Positions 45,705 through 54,619 of a stretch of 64,000 nucleotides of DNA are shown here, piece by piece. The stretch is taken from the NCBI RefSeq assembly GCF_034541975.1, contig NZ_JAVYJM010000002.1. One strand, 5' to 3'. The notes beneath the pieces were generated by a model. It ran no database searches, was not told the origin of the DNA, and saw only the letters and a list, made by a program, of their open reading frames with translations. Numbering within the stretch: the first letter of the stretch is position 1; each line of letters begins with the position of its first letter. The position numbers and the translations under genes are program-made. The stretch comes from Dermacoccus abyssi. Its GTDB lineage: Bacteria > Actinomycetota > Actinomycetes > Actinomycetales > Dermatophilaceae.

Positions 45705-47044
45705 AGTCCCGCCACCCGGAAGACCTCGACATGCACGACGCTACCTTCGCTCGCCCGGACCTGACAACGTTCTGCCGACTCGACGAACTCGACCTCGTCG
45801 TGACCGGCCAGCGCCTCGAGCCCGACCGCGCGGTGCTCGCCTGCAGAGTCCTGACCCCGGACGAGTGGTGTCGACGCTGCGGCGCCGAAGGCGCTGCTCG
45901 GGACACCGTGATCCGTCGGCTCGCGCACGAGCCGCTGGGGTGGCGACCGACGGTGTTGGAGGTCGCGGTGCGTCGCTACCGCTGCACCGGCTGCGGGCAC
46001 GTGTGGCGCCAAGACACCACCCGTGCGGCCGAGCCGCGGTCGAAGCTCTCGCGCCGTGGGCTGCAGTGGGCGCTCGAAGCGCTGGTCGTGCAGCACCTCA
46101 CCGTCACCCGGATCGCCGAGGGACTCGACGTCGCCTGGGACACCGCCAACGACGCCGTGCTTGCTGAAGGCCGACGTGTTCTCATCGACGACCCGGCCCG
46201 CTTCGACGGCGTGAGGGTCATCGGCGTCGATGAGCACGTCTGGAGGCACACCAGGCGCGGCGACAGGTACGTCACCGTGATCATCGACCTGACCCCGATC
46301 CGCGACAAGACCGGCCCCGCCAGGCTGCTGGACATGGTCGAGGGTCGCTCGAAGGAGGCCTTCAAGACCTGGCTCGCCGCCCGACCCGACACCTGGCGCG
46401 ACGGGATCGAGGTCGTCGCGATGGACGGGTTCACCGGCTTCAAGACCGCCGCCGCCGAGGAGCTCCCCGACGCGGTGGCGGTCATGGATCCGTTCCACGT
46501 CGTCCGCCTCGCCGGGGACGCGCTCGACCGGTGCCGGCGCCGGGTGCAGCAGGCCATCCACGGCCACCGCGGGATGAAGGGCGACCCGCTGTATGCCGCG
46601 CGGCGGACCCTGCACACCGGCGCCGAGCTGCTGACCGACAAGCAGGCCGCTCGACTCCGCACGTTGTTCGGGGCCGAGGAGCATGTCGAGGTCGAGGCGA
46701 CCTGGGGGATCTACCAGCGGATGATCGCCGCCTACCGCCACGAAGACCGCCACCACGGCCGCGAGCTCATGGCCAACCTGATTGCCTCGATCAGCAGCGG
46801 TGTCCCGAGGGCGCTGGTCGAACTCACCACACTCGGCCGGACGCTGAGGAAGCGCGCCGACGACGTGCTCGCCTACTTCGACCGCCCCGGCACGTCCAAC
46901 GGTCCGACCGAGGCGATCAACGGCCGCCTCGAACACCTCCGCGGCAGTGCTCTTGGGTTCCGCAACCTCACCAACTACATCGCCAGGAGCCTGCTCGAGA
47001 CCGGCGGGTTCAGACCCCGTCTACACCCTCGACTGGGATGAGCC
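45705..47044 (+). mobile_element. ISL3-family insertion sequence, left end missing
   Basis: The right inverted repeat ends as GGCTCATCCCAGTCGAGG on the minus strand (47027-47044). No partner GGCTC sequence is found left of the transposase, where the IS3 element begins, so the left end was probably removed. The right end interrupts the start of a minus-strand TEYPPGP gene at 47045. Confidence 0.75.
45731..47041 (+). CDS. ISL3-family transposase
   Basis: 436 residues. Zinc finger CRRCGAEG with YRCTGCGHVW near residues 45-85, then an HTH (LTVTRIAEGLDVAWDTANDA). The DDE residues are in VIGVDEHVWRH, VVAMDGFTGFKT and NGPTEAINGRLEHLRG. The frame is intact and the length is normal, but with one IS end missing it can hardly mobilise its own element. 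Confidence 0.93.
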   Translation: MHDATFARPDLTTFCRLDELDLVVTGQRLEPDRAVLACRVLTPDEWCRRCGAEGAARDTVIRRLAHEPLGWRPTVLEVAVRRYRCTGCGHVWRQDTTRAAEPRSKLSRRGLQWALEALVVQHLTVTRIAEGLDVAWDTANDAVLAEGRRVLIDDPARFDGVRVIGVDEHVWRHTRRGDRYVTVIIDLTPIRDKTGPARLLDMVEGRSKEAFKTWLAARPDTWRDGIEVVAMDGFTGFKTAAAEELPDAVAVMDPFHVVRLAGDALDRCRRRVQQAIHGHRGMKGDPLYAARRTLHTGAELLTDKQAARLRTLFGAEEHVEVEATWGIYQRMIAAYRHEDRHHGRELMANLIASISSGVPRALVELTTLGRTLRKRADDVLAYFDRPGTSNGPTEAINGRLEHLRGSALGFRNLTNYIARSLLETGGFRPRLHPRLG

Positions 47045-47117
47045 AGTAAAGGTGTGGCCCCGGTGGATACTCAGTGACCCATGTGGAGTCCATGACCCTG
47101 CGCCGCCACCGACTCAT
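47045..47117 (-). pseudogene. 5' fragment of a TEYPPGP-motif gene truncated by ISL3
   Basis: ATG 47117 overlaps the DedA stop as ATGA, so this was the next gene of the operon. 24 codons survive: a basic start, then STWVTEYPPGPHL, and then the ISL3 end. The spacing W-x-R-R-x6-[V/L]-TEYPPGP is the same as in the 43.2-kb gene. Confidence 0.65.
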
Positions 47118-47848
47118 GCTGCATGAGCTTCCGCGACGGACTCGCGCCGGTGGCGTCGTTCGATGACGAACTGTGCCAGGACGGCAGCGCCGAACAAGCC
47201 GGCCCCAAGAAGCGCGAGCACGCCCCCGACCACTGGAGAACCGTCTTCGCTGCGCAACGAGGAACTCGCGATCGCATAGATCGTCACATAGATGGCGGAC
47301 CAAAGGACACACGAAGGAGCCGACCACGCGACGAAACGCCGAAAGGGAAAGGCGTTGACTCCGACTATGAAAGGCGTGACGGTTCGTAGAACAGGAATGA
47401 AGCGCGAGGTCAGAATCCAGGGGCCGCCTCGCCGCTCTACCATTCGCCCCACCGGGCCGATCCGCTGCTCGCCAGCTCGCCGTCGCAACCAGCGGCGTCG
47501 ATGCAGCGTAGGGCCGACCCAACGACCAAGCCAGTACCCCGTCACTTCTCCGATGAACGCACCGACAGAGACGAGGATGCCGAGGAGGATTCCCTCACGG
47601 GGGCTCTGAACCGCCGCCGACGCCACCAGCATGACGGTATCGCCAGGAACCAGGAGGCCTGTGATGACGTTCGTCTCCAGCAGCGCGGCCGTGCCAGCCA
47701 ACAGCGCCCTCACTGTCGGGTCGACAGTCTGGACCTTGTCAATGAGCTCACCAACCGGTCCGCCGAAGTTCTGCAGCAACTCCCATACGCCGTCCCAGAA
47801 GCCGGTCACGCTGCCGACCTTCGCATAGCGCGTACTGTCACCCGTCAT
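47114..47848 (-). CDS. DedA-family membrane protein
   Basis: 244 residues from ATG 47848, which overlaps the vWA stop by one base. DedA/SNARE-assoc landmarks: NVITGLLVPGDTVMLVASAA, GAFIGEVTGYWLGRWVGP and SRFIPVLRTVTPFIVGV. The last is the F-x-R-x-x-P-x-x-R-x-x-x-P loop linked to lipid-flippase or proton-coupled activity. It has about five membrane segments. Its place inside the Hsp70/GTPase operon is unusual and suggests a membrane role for that system. Confidence 0.82.
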   Translation of the reverse strand: MTGDSTRYAKVGSVTGFWDGVWELLQNFGGPVGELIDKVQTVDPTVRALLAGTAALLETNVITGLLVPGDTVMLVASAAVQSPREGILLGILVSVGAFIGEVTGYWLGRWVGPTLHRRRWLRRRAGEQRIGPVGRMVERRGGPWILTSRFIPVLRTVTPFIVGVNAFPFRRFVAWSAPSCVLWSAIYVTIYAIASSSLRSEDGSPVVGGVLALLGAGLFGAAVLAQFVIERRHRRESVAEAHAA

Positions 47849-48462
47849 CAACCCTTGCGAATGAGCCCTTGCGCCATCGACGCAATCGAGTCTGCAAGGT
47901 TCTCCGACGTGGCTGTCCGGGGGGCTGCCTTCTCCGTTGAGATGGAAGCAAGCTCCTGTGCGCTGCCTTCGCCAAGGCCGCACGTCAAGATTCGTATGTC
48001 GTCCGCAATCAACTCGGCGGCCTTGGTTTCAGCGGCTTGACGATTCCCCAAGTCGCCATCCCCAAAGATGGCTAGCACCCTGTCGCCAGCGTCTGTTGCC
48101 ATTAGCTGACGATGCGCCAACCCGAGACACGCCAAGACATTCGTGCCACCGGAAGAGTCGGCAGCCCGCCTCAGCAACTCTCGCGCAGCCTTGGGGTCAG
48201 CCTCCGGTGGGACATCCGCAGCAACATCGTGGTGCCAAAGAATCAGTCCTACTCGATAGCCGGCTTCGACCGCCTCGTCGATGAAGCGCTTGCATCCCTT
48301 GACTGCCTTGATGAGCCGGTCGCCTTGCATTGAGCCGCTGACATCCAGCGCCAACACGACCGCTCCGCCGAACCTTGAGCGCAGGCGCTCAAAGTTCGGA
48401 CCGACTGGATACTCAGTTACCCCGTCTGAGCTGAACGACTTGCGTGTCCACCCTGCTGCCAT
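47848..48462 (-). CDS. vWA-domain protein with N-terminal TEYPVGP motif
   Basis: 204 residues from ATG 48462 (GGGAG upstream). The N-terminus reads GWTRKSFSSDGVTEYPVGPN. The vWA domain follows at once: MIDAS DVSGSMQGDRL, the Thr in GGTNVLACL and the Asp in FGDGDLGNRQ, so metal binding is intact. The short N-terminal motif is shared with two broken neighbours (43.2 kb and 47.1 kb) that carry a different domain behind it, which suggests a docking or targeting tag for the complex. Confidence 0.78.
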   Translation of the reverse strand: MAAGWTRKSFSSDGVTEYPVGPNFERLRSRFGGAVVLALDVSGSMQGDRLIKAVKGCKRFIDEAVEAGYRVGLILWHHDVAADVPPEADPKAARELLRRAADSSGGTNVLACLGLAHRQLMATDAGDRVLAIFGDGDLGNRQAAETKAAELIADDIRILTCGLGEGSAQELASISTEKAAPRTATSENLADSIASMAQGLIRKG

Positions 48463-48472
48463 CGTTGACTCC

Positions 48473-50038
48473 CTACCGATCCAAGGTGAGGCCACCAACG
48501 ACCTCTTGCTGCTCGGCAACTTCAGCGTCATCGAGAACGCCGTGAATGAACGCCTCGACTTCGAGCTTAGTCTTGGCCTTTCCCTCGGCGGATTCGACGG
48601 TGATTCGTCCGTCGAGGTCGACCGAGACGTACAACGTCACCGGGCTTCCTGCCGGGCGTGGCGGGATACCAACGATCTCGCCCTCCAACACGATTCGGTT
48701 GTCGGCGGGCTCCTTCGAGGTGACCGCGCCGCCCTGCTCGTAGAGCTGGATGCGGGCGCGGTCCTGCTCGTTCACGATCGTCGCCACGACATGTTCCTTG
48801 CGGCTGATGGGAAGCGGAGTGTTAGCGGGCACGAAGTGGTGTACGTATGGCTCCTCCCGCCAAGGCTCCTGGCTTGAGTGGATGAGGATGCCGATCGAGC
48901 GTGGTAACACTGGGGTGATACGAGCGACTGGTCCAGGAAGGCCTGGCCGATAGTCACCTCCACCGCCGCTCTGCGTGATGAGTTGCTCGGCCAAGATTGC
49001 CGCACCACGAGCGACTGCCTTGTCGGGGTCGGTGAGCCGGACGGGAAGGCCCAAGCGCTCTCGAAGCGACTCACGAATCATCGGCATCCTGGTCGAACCG
49101 CCGACCAGAAGCACCTGCCCAACGGCCGGCGCCCCCAGGGCGGATGCCGACGCGATAACGCGCGCCACCGTATCGAGGCATCGGACCATAAGGTCCCTTG
49201 AAGCTTCCTCGAAGGCTGCTCGGCTGAGCCTCAACTCGATGGCTTGGCCTTGGAAACGAATGCGCTCTGTCACGCTGTCGCGTCCTGTCAGTTGGCGCTT
49301 GATGCGCTCGGCCGCCGCCTCAACGGTACCCATTACGTCTTCGTTGTAGCGGAGGTCATCGGCGTTGGGCAGTTTGTCTACTTCAGCCCAGAGAAGGTCT
49401 TGGATTCGACTGTCCCAGTCGAGACCGCCGAGTCTCGTCTCGCCGTCCACGGCCCACACGCGGGGAGCGCCTTCATGCATGCCCACAACTGCGACATCGA
49501 ACGTGCCACCACCAAGGTCAAAGACAAGAGACGTGATGTCCGGTTCGTCCGCCAGGCCATACGCGTAGGCGGCCGCAACTGGCTCCGCAAGGAGTTCGAG
49601 GCACTTCAGCCCGCCGATCTCCGCCGCCGCATGGGTGGCTTCCTTCTCTGCCACGCCAAAGTAGGCAGGGACGGTGATGACGGCTGCGAGGTCTGCTAAC
49701 GGGACGGCGAGCGCCTGGGATGCGTCTGTAGCCAGGTGGCGGAGGATGATCCCCGAGATCCCTTCCGGCGTATAGCGCTGGCCGTGGAACTCCAGAGGAA
49801 ACTCGCTCCCCATCTGTCGCTTGATCCCCGTCACGACGTTCTCAGGGTCACGCGAAAGCATCCGCTTGGCCTCTTCCCCAACAAGCGCTCGGGCACCAAC
49901 GGCGAAATGCACGACGGACGGAGTGAGTGCGCCGCCTTCAGAGGACTCGATGATGGTCTCGCTGCCGTCACGCTCGCGATGGATGACGCAGGAGTAGGTG
50001 GTCCCAAGGTCGATTCCGATGCTCTTCGCGACACTCAT
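48473..50038 (-). CDS. Hsp70-like chaperone, short form (first of two)
   Basis: 521 residues from ATG 50038, sharing TGATG with the stop of the SH3 gene. The ATPase domain is complete: GIDLGTTYSCVIH, VITVPAYFGVAEKEAT, FDLGGGTFDVAVVG and VLLVGGSTRMPMI. The substrate-binding beta domain begins near residue 380 (LPRSIGILIH) and includes IVNEQDRARIQLYEQGG. The helical lid of normal DnaK is missing or minimal, since the protein is about 100 residues short. It is therefore a dedicated Hsp70 rather than the housekeeping DnaK. Confidence 0.9.
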   Translation of the reverse strand: MSVAKSIGIDLGTTYSCVIHRERDGSETIIESSEGGALTPSVVHFAVGARALVGEEAKRMLSRDPENVVTGIKRQMGSEFPLEFHGQRYTPEGISGIILRHLATDASQALAVPLADLAAVITVPAYFGVAEKEATHAAAEIGGLKCLELLAEPVAAAYAYGLADEPDITSLVFDLGGGTFDVAVVGMHEGAPRVWAVDGETRLGGLDWDSRIQDLLWAEVDKLPNADDLRYNEDVMGTVEAAAERIKRQLTGRDSVTERIRFQGQAIELRLSRAAFEEASRDLMVRCLDTVARVIASASALGAPAVGQVLLVGGSTRMPMIRESLRERLGLPVRLTDPDKAVARGAAILAEQLITQSGGGGDYRPGLPGPVARITPVLPRSIGILIHSSQEPWREEPYVHHFVPANTPLPISRKEHVVATIVNEQDRARIQLYEQGGAVTSKEPADNRIVLEGEIVGIPPRPAGSPVTLYVSVDLDGRITVESAEGKAKTKLEVEAFIHGVLDDAEVAEQQEVVGGLTLDR

Positions 50039-50565
50039 CAGCAACTCGGCAATCCGTCGGTCACAGTGGGCACGTACGCGTCAGAGACATATCCGAGTCC
50101 TTGAATATGGTCCCAGCGCGAGGATGGACCGTGTGGTCCCTTCTCGACCAGTGCGCCATTCTCGACCTTGCAGTCTGCCTCCACCCAGCTACCAGCATCG
50201 AGCACCTGTATCGACTTCGAGTCAGGAGTGGGCTTCCGTCGGACATGGATGTTGCTCTCGACCTGAATGCTCAATGTCCCACCTGAGTCGACATTCCCGG
50301 AACCATCATCGTTGTAGGAGGACGAAGAGTCAGAACTGCCTCCACTGTCGTTGTCGTCCACCGCCCACGGCCACGGGATCACATTGGAGACCCGGTACTG
50401 GACATCCAACACGTTCGTCTTCGACGTCTCCCAGATCCGGAGGGCATGGTCATCCGCTCGCGCCCACATGAAAAGCGCCGTCGCCGCAGCCGCGACGATG
50501 ACGAAATGCATGAACGTCCACGCATAGCGGAACGTCCAGTAGATCACTGGAATGTTGTTCTTCAT
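50038..50565 (-). CDS. single-span membrane protein with extracytoplasmic SH3-like domain
   Basis: 175 residues from ATG 50565, overlapping the GTPase stop by four bases. One hydrophobic segment (FMHFVIVAAAATALFMWARA) is followed by a Ser/Gly/Asp-rich linker. A C-terminal bacterial SH3 pattern then appears: VESNIHVRRKPTPDSKSIQV, AGSWVEADCKVENG and HIQGLGYVSDAYV. It probably senses or binds cell-wall or surface ligands for the operon's machinery. Confidence 0.65.
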   Translation of the reverse strand: MKNNIPVIYWTFRYAWTFMHFVIVAAAATALFMWARADDHALRIWETSKTNVLDVQYRVSNVIPWPWAVDDNDSGGSSDSSSSYNDDGSGNVDSGGTLSIQVESNIHVRRKPTPDSKSIQVLDAGSWVEADCKVENGALVEKGPHGPSSRWDHIQGLGYVSDAYVPTVTDGLPSC

Positions 50566-52244
50566 GCCGCTCCCTCCCCAGCAGGAACCGGGGCCAATCG
50601 AGGAATGACACTCAAACGCGGGTCTGTCGTCTTCAAGGCCCAATCGAGGACCCGAACCGGGTGAAGGGGGTCATGCCCGTCACGGGTTCCGTACGAGTCG
50701 ACGGCGAAGTACTCGACTCGCTTGAAGTCCTGGTCGACACGACGGATGAAGCCATCGGCTCCGTTGCTGCGGAGCCACGACTTGATCGAGCCGCTCTCGG
50801 ATGGATCGAGCGAGCCGAGGCCAGGAAGAGTCTGGAGCACGTCGAGCTTCGTCAGAACGATTGCCAAGCTCTTGGATTCAAGTCGTACATCCTCCGCCCG
50901 TAAGCGGTCGACAACGCTGGCATAGGAGTCCTCGGGGTCTCCCTGAGCGATTGGCACGACGCCATCCTTATTCGCCACTCGCATCTGCTCGGTTACCTTC
51001 GGGAGTGCGAGCGGATCGAAAATAAAGAGGAGCACATCAGCGGTGTCGATGTACCCAAGAGCCTGAGTTCGCTCCCAACTCACAAAGTGCTCCCCAGCAG
51101 TATCCACGATCTGAATTTCAAGTTCCCGGCCACGAAGAGAAAGAATGTATGGAAGACCCTCCGCTGGTCGCTTCTCTGGGTCAGGTTGACTGCCAGGCAA
51201 CCCAGCAGAGCGCTGCACATACTCTGCGGTCTTCTCAACACTGCGGCTGCCGTTCACCACGTATTTCGCGACCTCGAGAAAGGACTCAGCCTCTGGCGAG
51301 ATCGGCGAGAGTGACCCCGAAAGCGACTCGACCCGGCTCTGGAGTTCGACCACGCCGCTGGACAGGAACTGAGTCTTTCCAGCGCCCACTGCTCCGATGA
51401 CAGGAACCGGGAGCACGCGCCTGGTTCCGCTGCCTTTCGGGACATCCTGGAGGCAGTACGGGCACACCGTGACGAGGTGCTTCGCTGCCCCGCCCACCGT
51501 TGCTGGGATGCTGGTTCCGCAGCCACAGCGCCGGTGGACGATACCGAGCGGTCCAGGACGTACGTCGTGATGGATGGTGGTACAGGACGTGTTAGAGCAT
51601 CGGTAGCTAGGCGAAGTCGTAACCCGGTAGCACTTCGCGCACCGAAGCGTCGCCTTGCGGCGGCGGCGAACGAGGCGGTCGTACCAGCGATACCCGAGGA
51701 CGCCGACTTGCTGGATGATGTAGACAACCCCGCCGAGCAGTCCCATCACGAAGTACCAGACCAGCGTTGAGATCCACGCTCCGATAGCGAAGCCGACGAA
51801 GGGCGGCAGCAGGACGGCTACCCAAGCAGGCATGGGGTCTTGGTCGAAGAGCCACCCGAATGCGCCGCTCACGGTGCGCTTGTTCTGGGCGATCACGGCG
51901 TTCGCGTCGCGCTTCGCCTGATGGGGATTGTAGACCGGCCATGCGCGGTCCCAGCCGAAGTGCTTGGCCTGACCCTTGGGAGCATCCCCCAGGACCTTCC
52001 CAGCCACCACCGCGTCTGGGTTGGCAATCTCTGGCTTCTCGCTCGCTTTCCCTCGCAGAACTCGGGGAGGAAGCAAGACTCCTGTCAGGATGCCGGCGAC
52101 CAGCCCGGCGGCAAAAGCGGCGATCCATACCACAAGGAACCACGCAAGGACGCGCGCGAGGGCGGCCACCGCGACCCACAGCGCGAAGAAGATGGCAGCG
52201 ATCGCTGCCATCACAGCAAGGAACCAACCGGCGAGCTCTTCCAA
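50562..52244 (-). CDS. membrane-anchored zinc-ribbon GTPase (double-GTPase-like)
   Basis: About 560 residues if started at TTG 52244, eight bases after AAGGAG; the open frame extends to 52298. Two hydrophobic regions lie near the N-terminus and at about residues 150-195. Zinc ribbons follow: LRCAKCYRVTTSPSYRCSNT, a GCG pair and VCPYCLQDV. The GTPase has Walker A VIGAVGAGKTQF, G3 VDTAGEHF and G4 LTKLD. The layout matches the DO-GTPase type of the GAP1-associated systems. It is one of two such GTPases in the operon and is separated from the GAP1-like gene by one base. Confidence 0.75.
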   Translation of the reverse strand: MEELAGWFLAVMAAIAAIFFALWVAVAALARVLAWFLVVWIAAFAAGLVAGILTGVLLPPRVLRGKASEKPEIANPDAVVAGKVLGDAPKGQAKHFGWDRAWPVYNPHQAKRDANAVIAQNKRTVSGAFGWLFDQDPMPAWVAVLLPPFVGFAIGAWISTLVWYFVMGLLGGVVYIIQQVGVLGYRWYDRLVRRRRKATLRCAKCYRVTTSPSYRCSNTSCTTIHHDVRPGPLGIVHRRCGCGTSIPATVGGAAKHLVTVCPYCLQDVPKGSGTRRVLPVPVIGAVGAGKTQFLSSGVVELQSRVESLSGSLSPISPEAESFLEVAKYVVNGSRSVEKTAEYVQRSAGLPGSQPDPEKRPAEGLPYILSLRGRELEIQIVDTAGEHFVSWERTQALGYIDTADVLLFIFDPLALPKVTEQMRVANKDGVVPIAQGDPEDSYASVVDRLRAEDVRLESKSLAIVLTKLDVLQTLPGLGSLDPSESGSIKSWLRSNGADGFIRRVDQDFKRVEYFAVDSYGTRDGHDPLHPVRVLDWALKTTDPRLSVIPRLAPVPAGEGAA

Positions 52245-52245
52245 C

Positions 52246-54618
52246 CTACTTCTCCTTGTTCCGGCCGAACGGCCCGCCCAGCCTGCGTTTGCCCCCATGC
52301 GCCCGAGATTGCTGCCGCAGGTACTTCTCCATCTCGCTCTTCAAGCGGGGTTGAATCCTCGCCATCTCCACCAGGTCGGGCTTACCGGCGAAGATCTCCG
52401 CGAGGGCGTCCTCCGCCGCTGCCGCCACGTCCTCATCAGGATCGGTGCGCAGGGCGAGTCCGTGGTCGATCGCACGCAGCGCATGCTTGGTCCCCGCCAG
52501 CTCAAGGATCGACGTGCGGATAGCCTCCGGTCCCCACGGGCTCACGGCTTGGAGGAGCTTCTCGACCTCTTCCGAGCTGGACGAGTTGAGGAGCAACCAG
52601 CCGACATCGGGAAGCAGGAATGGCGTGAGTCGCCCCAAATACGGAAGACAGGAATCCAACCGCGCCGCTGAACGGACGGACACCTCGTCGCGCGCTCGTC
52701 TGAACGATGAACGCGCCCGGGAGTATTCGTCGGCGAAGGAGGCCAACTCGGCGTCGGTCGATCGGCTCAGGCCGTCCATCAGCGAATGCCAGTCGCCGGC
52801 TTTCGCCCTCGTTTCCGCATGTGGATCACTGTCGAGGACGTCTCGGAACTTCGCCTTCAGCGAGGCTGCCATGTCTGCGGGGAGTCCGTGGTAAATGATC
52901 CAAGTTCCCCAGAGCCGAGAGTGCTTTGGCACGCTGGAACCAGCGAGCGCCACCCTCCATGCTTCCCCGGGGATGCGGGTTGTGAGGCCGACCTTCTCGT
53001 CGCGGTCATCTACGGGGATGCGCGCTAGTTGGGCAGCCTTCAACCAACCATGCAGGCTGTAGTCGTCGGTGTGGGCGCTGATGAAGTCCCAATCACCTCG
53101 GAGCAAGGCAGCCAGCGTTGCCTCGTCTCCGCGCTGCAAGGAGGCCACGAGGCTTTGGACGACGGCCGCGAGGACTGCGTGCCCGGCCAGCCAGTTGCGC
53201 CAGACGGTGCTTCCGAGAGTTGGCTCCTTGACCCACGCGTCGGCAAGTCGCTGAACTGAACCAGTGAGTGACTGCTCGGCGATCGGTGCGGCGATTACAC
53301 GTGCGGCGGAGAACAGCTCGGACAACGCGTCGACCGGGGCTGAGGCCATCAACTCCCCGATGAAGGCGCTCGCAGCCTCCCGCGACTCGGTGGAGTCCCA
53401 GCGAACGGGGGCGTACGAGCCGGAGAGTTCGCGAGCGAATGAATCGATACTCGCGGGAACGGCCGTCAACGCTTCCAACGTGGGCACGAGCATGCCGGAA
53501 GCAAGGTCGTCGACCTCCAGGTCGTGCGCCTTTCGGATGGCGCGACCAGCGAGACCGAACTCCTGACCACTGGTTGGCCCATAACCGAATACCGCGTCAC
53601 AGAGCTCCTCTGCATACAGGGCAAGGTCCTCGCGCAACCCTGCGCTTGCCAACCGTTCGGTGGCCGCCATGCTCGCCAGCCAGGCAGACTGCCCGGGAAC
53701 CACGGCTTCTGGCAGACCCACAATCCGCGCAGCGTCGTTGGCGAGGTCGGTGCCAAGGCTCGATTCCCAGCGTCGCGCGATTTCGATCGCGTTGAGTGCG
53801 TCGTCTGCACCCTGCTCCAGGAACCAGGCGGCTCGAACCCGCGCGGAATCGCTTGGTTCGATGCTGGGCAGCGAACCACTGCTCAGGTCGAGCGTGTTGG
53901 CCGCGCTCAACTCAGTCCGTCCGAAGTCCGGACTCACCCCGACGAGAATCGCGTCAGCGCGCCACGGATCATCGACCAACGCCCTGAACTGTAGGAGGCG
54001 AGCTGCATCCGCATCCACGAAGAGGGATCCCAACGCGATCCATCGCATCACCACGTCAAGGTCACTGTGGATGAGAACCAGCTTCTTGGGCTCGACGGTA
54101 ACCGCCTCCTCGATCATCGTCAGGAAGTGAGGGAGGACCGTGCTTGCCCAATCGTCCTCGGTGACCATCGATTCGAGTGCCGCGACCTCGAATTCGGGCT
54201 TGATCTCCAACGGAGTGACCCACGAATCGGACGTGGTGCTTGGAGCCTTCTCCAGGGTCCACTCCGTCGCGCCGTACAACTGCGCAGGGCGATAGGGAAC
54301 GAAATCATCCGGATCTGACGTGATGATCGCTTGGGTGATTTGGTTGCCTGGCCGACCACTGTTGGTATCGCCGGTTGACCTTCCGCGTGACAGGTAGAAC
54401 CGACCTTCCTGCACCACGTAGGCACAGGTTCCCGGGTGGTGTAGAGGATCGTGTTCCAGCGCCCACGATGGCACAATTCGGTGAAGAAGACTCTCCCGAA
54501 TTCTCTGTTGGTCGACGCCAGTTACGCCTGGGGAGACGGACTGGAAGTTGAAGCCATCCACCCCGTCTACGGCTTCGCTGGCCACAACATCGGTGTAGGT
54601 CGCTACGTCGAATGCCAC
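52246..54618 (-). CDS. GAP1-like GTPase-associated protein
   Basis: 790 residues from GTG 54618. The N-terminal 120 residues follow the GTPase-associated-protein 1 pattern: FNFQSVSPGVTGVDQQRIRE, then YVVQEGRFYLSRGRSTGDTN, GRPGNQITQAII and PAQLYGA. The remainder is a long helical repeat-like scaffold (LADAWVKEPTLGS, FLLPDVGWLLLNSSS) with a C-terminal HEAT-like stretch and a basic tail. In known systems this protein partners the double GTPases. It starts MAFDVATY, nearly the same as the large FN3 protein upstream (MAFDAAKY). Confidence 0.68.
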   Translation of the reverse strand: MAFDVATYTDVVASEAVDGVDGFNFQSVSPGVTGVDQQRIRESLLHRIVPSWALEHDPLHHPGTCAYVVQEGRFYLSRGRSTGDTNSGRPGNQITQAIITSDPDDFVPYRPAQLYGATEWTLEKAPSTTSDSWVTPLEIKPEFEVAALESMVTEDDWASTVLPHFLTMIEEAVTVEPKKLVLIHSDLDVVMRWIALGSLFVDADAARLLQFRALVDDPWRADAILVGVSPDFGRTELSAANTLDLSSGSLPSIEPSDSARVRAAWFLEQGADDALNAIEIARRWESSLGTDLANDAARIVGLPEAVVPGQSAWLASMAATERLASAGLREDLALYAEELCDAVFGYGPTSGQEFGLAGRAIRKAHDLEVDDLASGMLVPTLEALTAVPASIDSFARELSGSYAPVRWDSTESREAASAFIGELMASAPVDALSELFSAARVIAAPIAEQSLTGSVQRLADAWVKEPTLGSTVWRNWLAGHAVLAAVVQSLVASLQRGDEATLAALLRGDWDFISAHTDDYSLHGWLKAAQLARIPVDDRDEKVGLTTRIPGEAWRVALAGSSVPKHSRLWGTWIIYHGLPADMAASLKAKFRDVLDSDPHAETRAKAGDWHSLMDGLSRSTDAELASFADEYSRARSSFRRARDEVSVRSAARLDSCLPYLGRLTPFLLPDVGWLLLNSSSSEEVEKLLQAVSPWGPEAIRTSILELAGTKHALRAIDHGLALRTDPDEDVAAAAEDALAEIFAGKPDLVEMARIQPRLKSEMEKYLRQQSRAHGGKRRLGGPFGRNKEK

Positions 54619-54619
54619 G

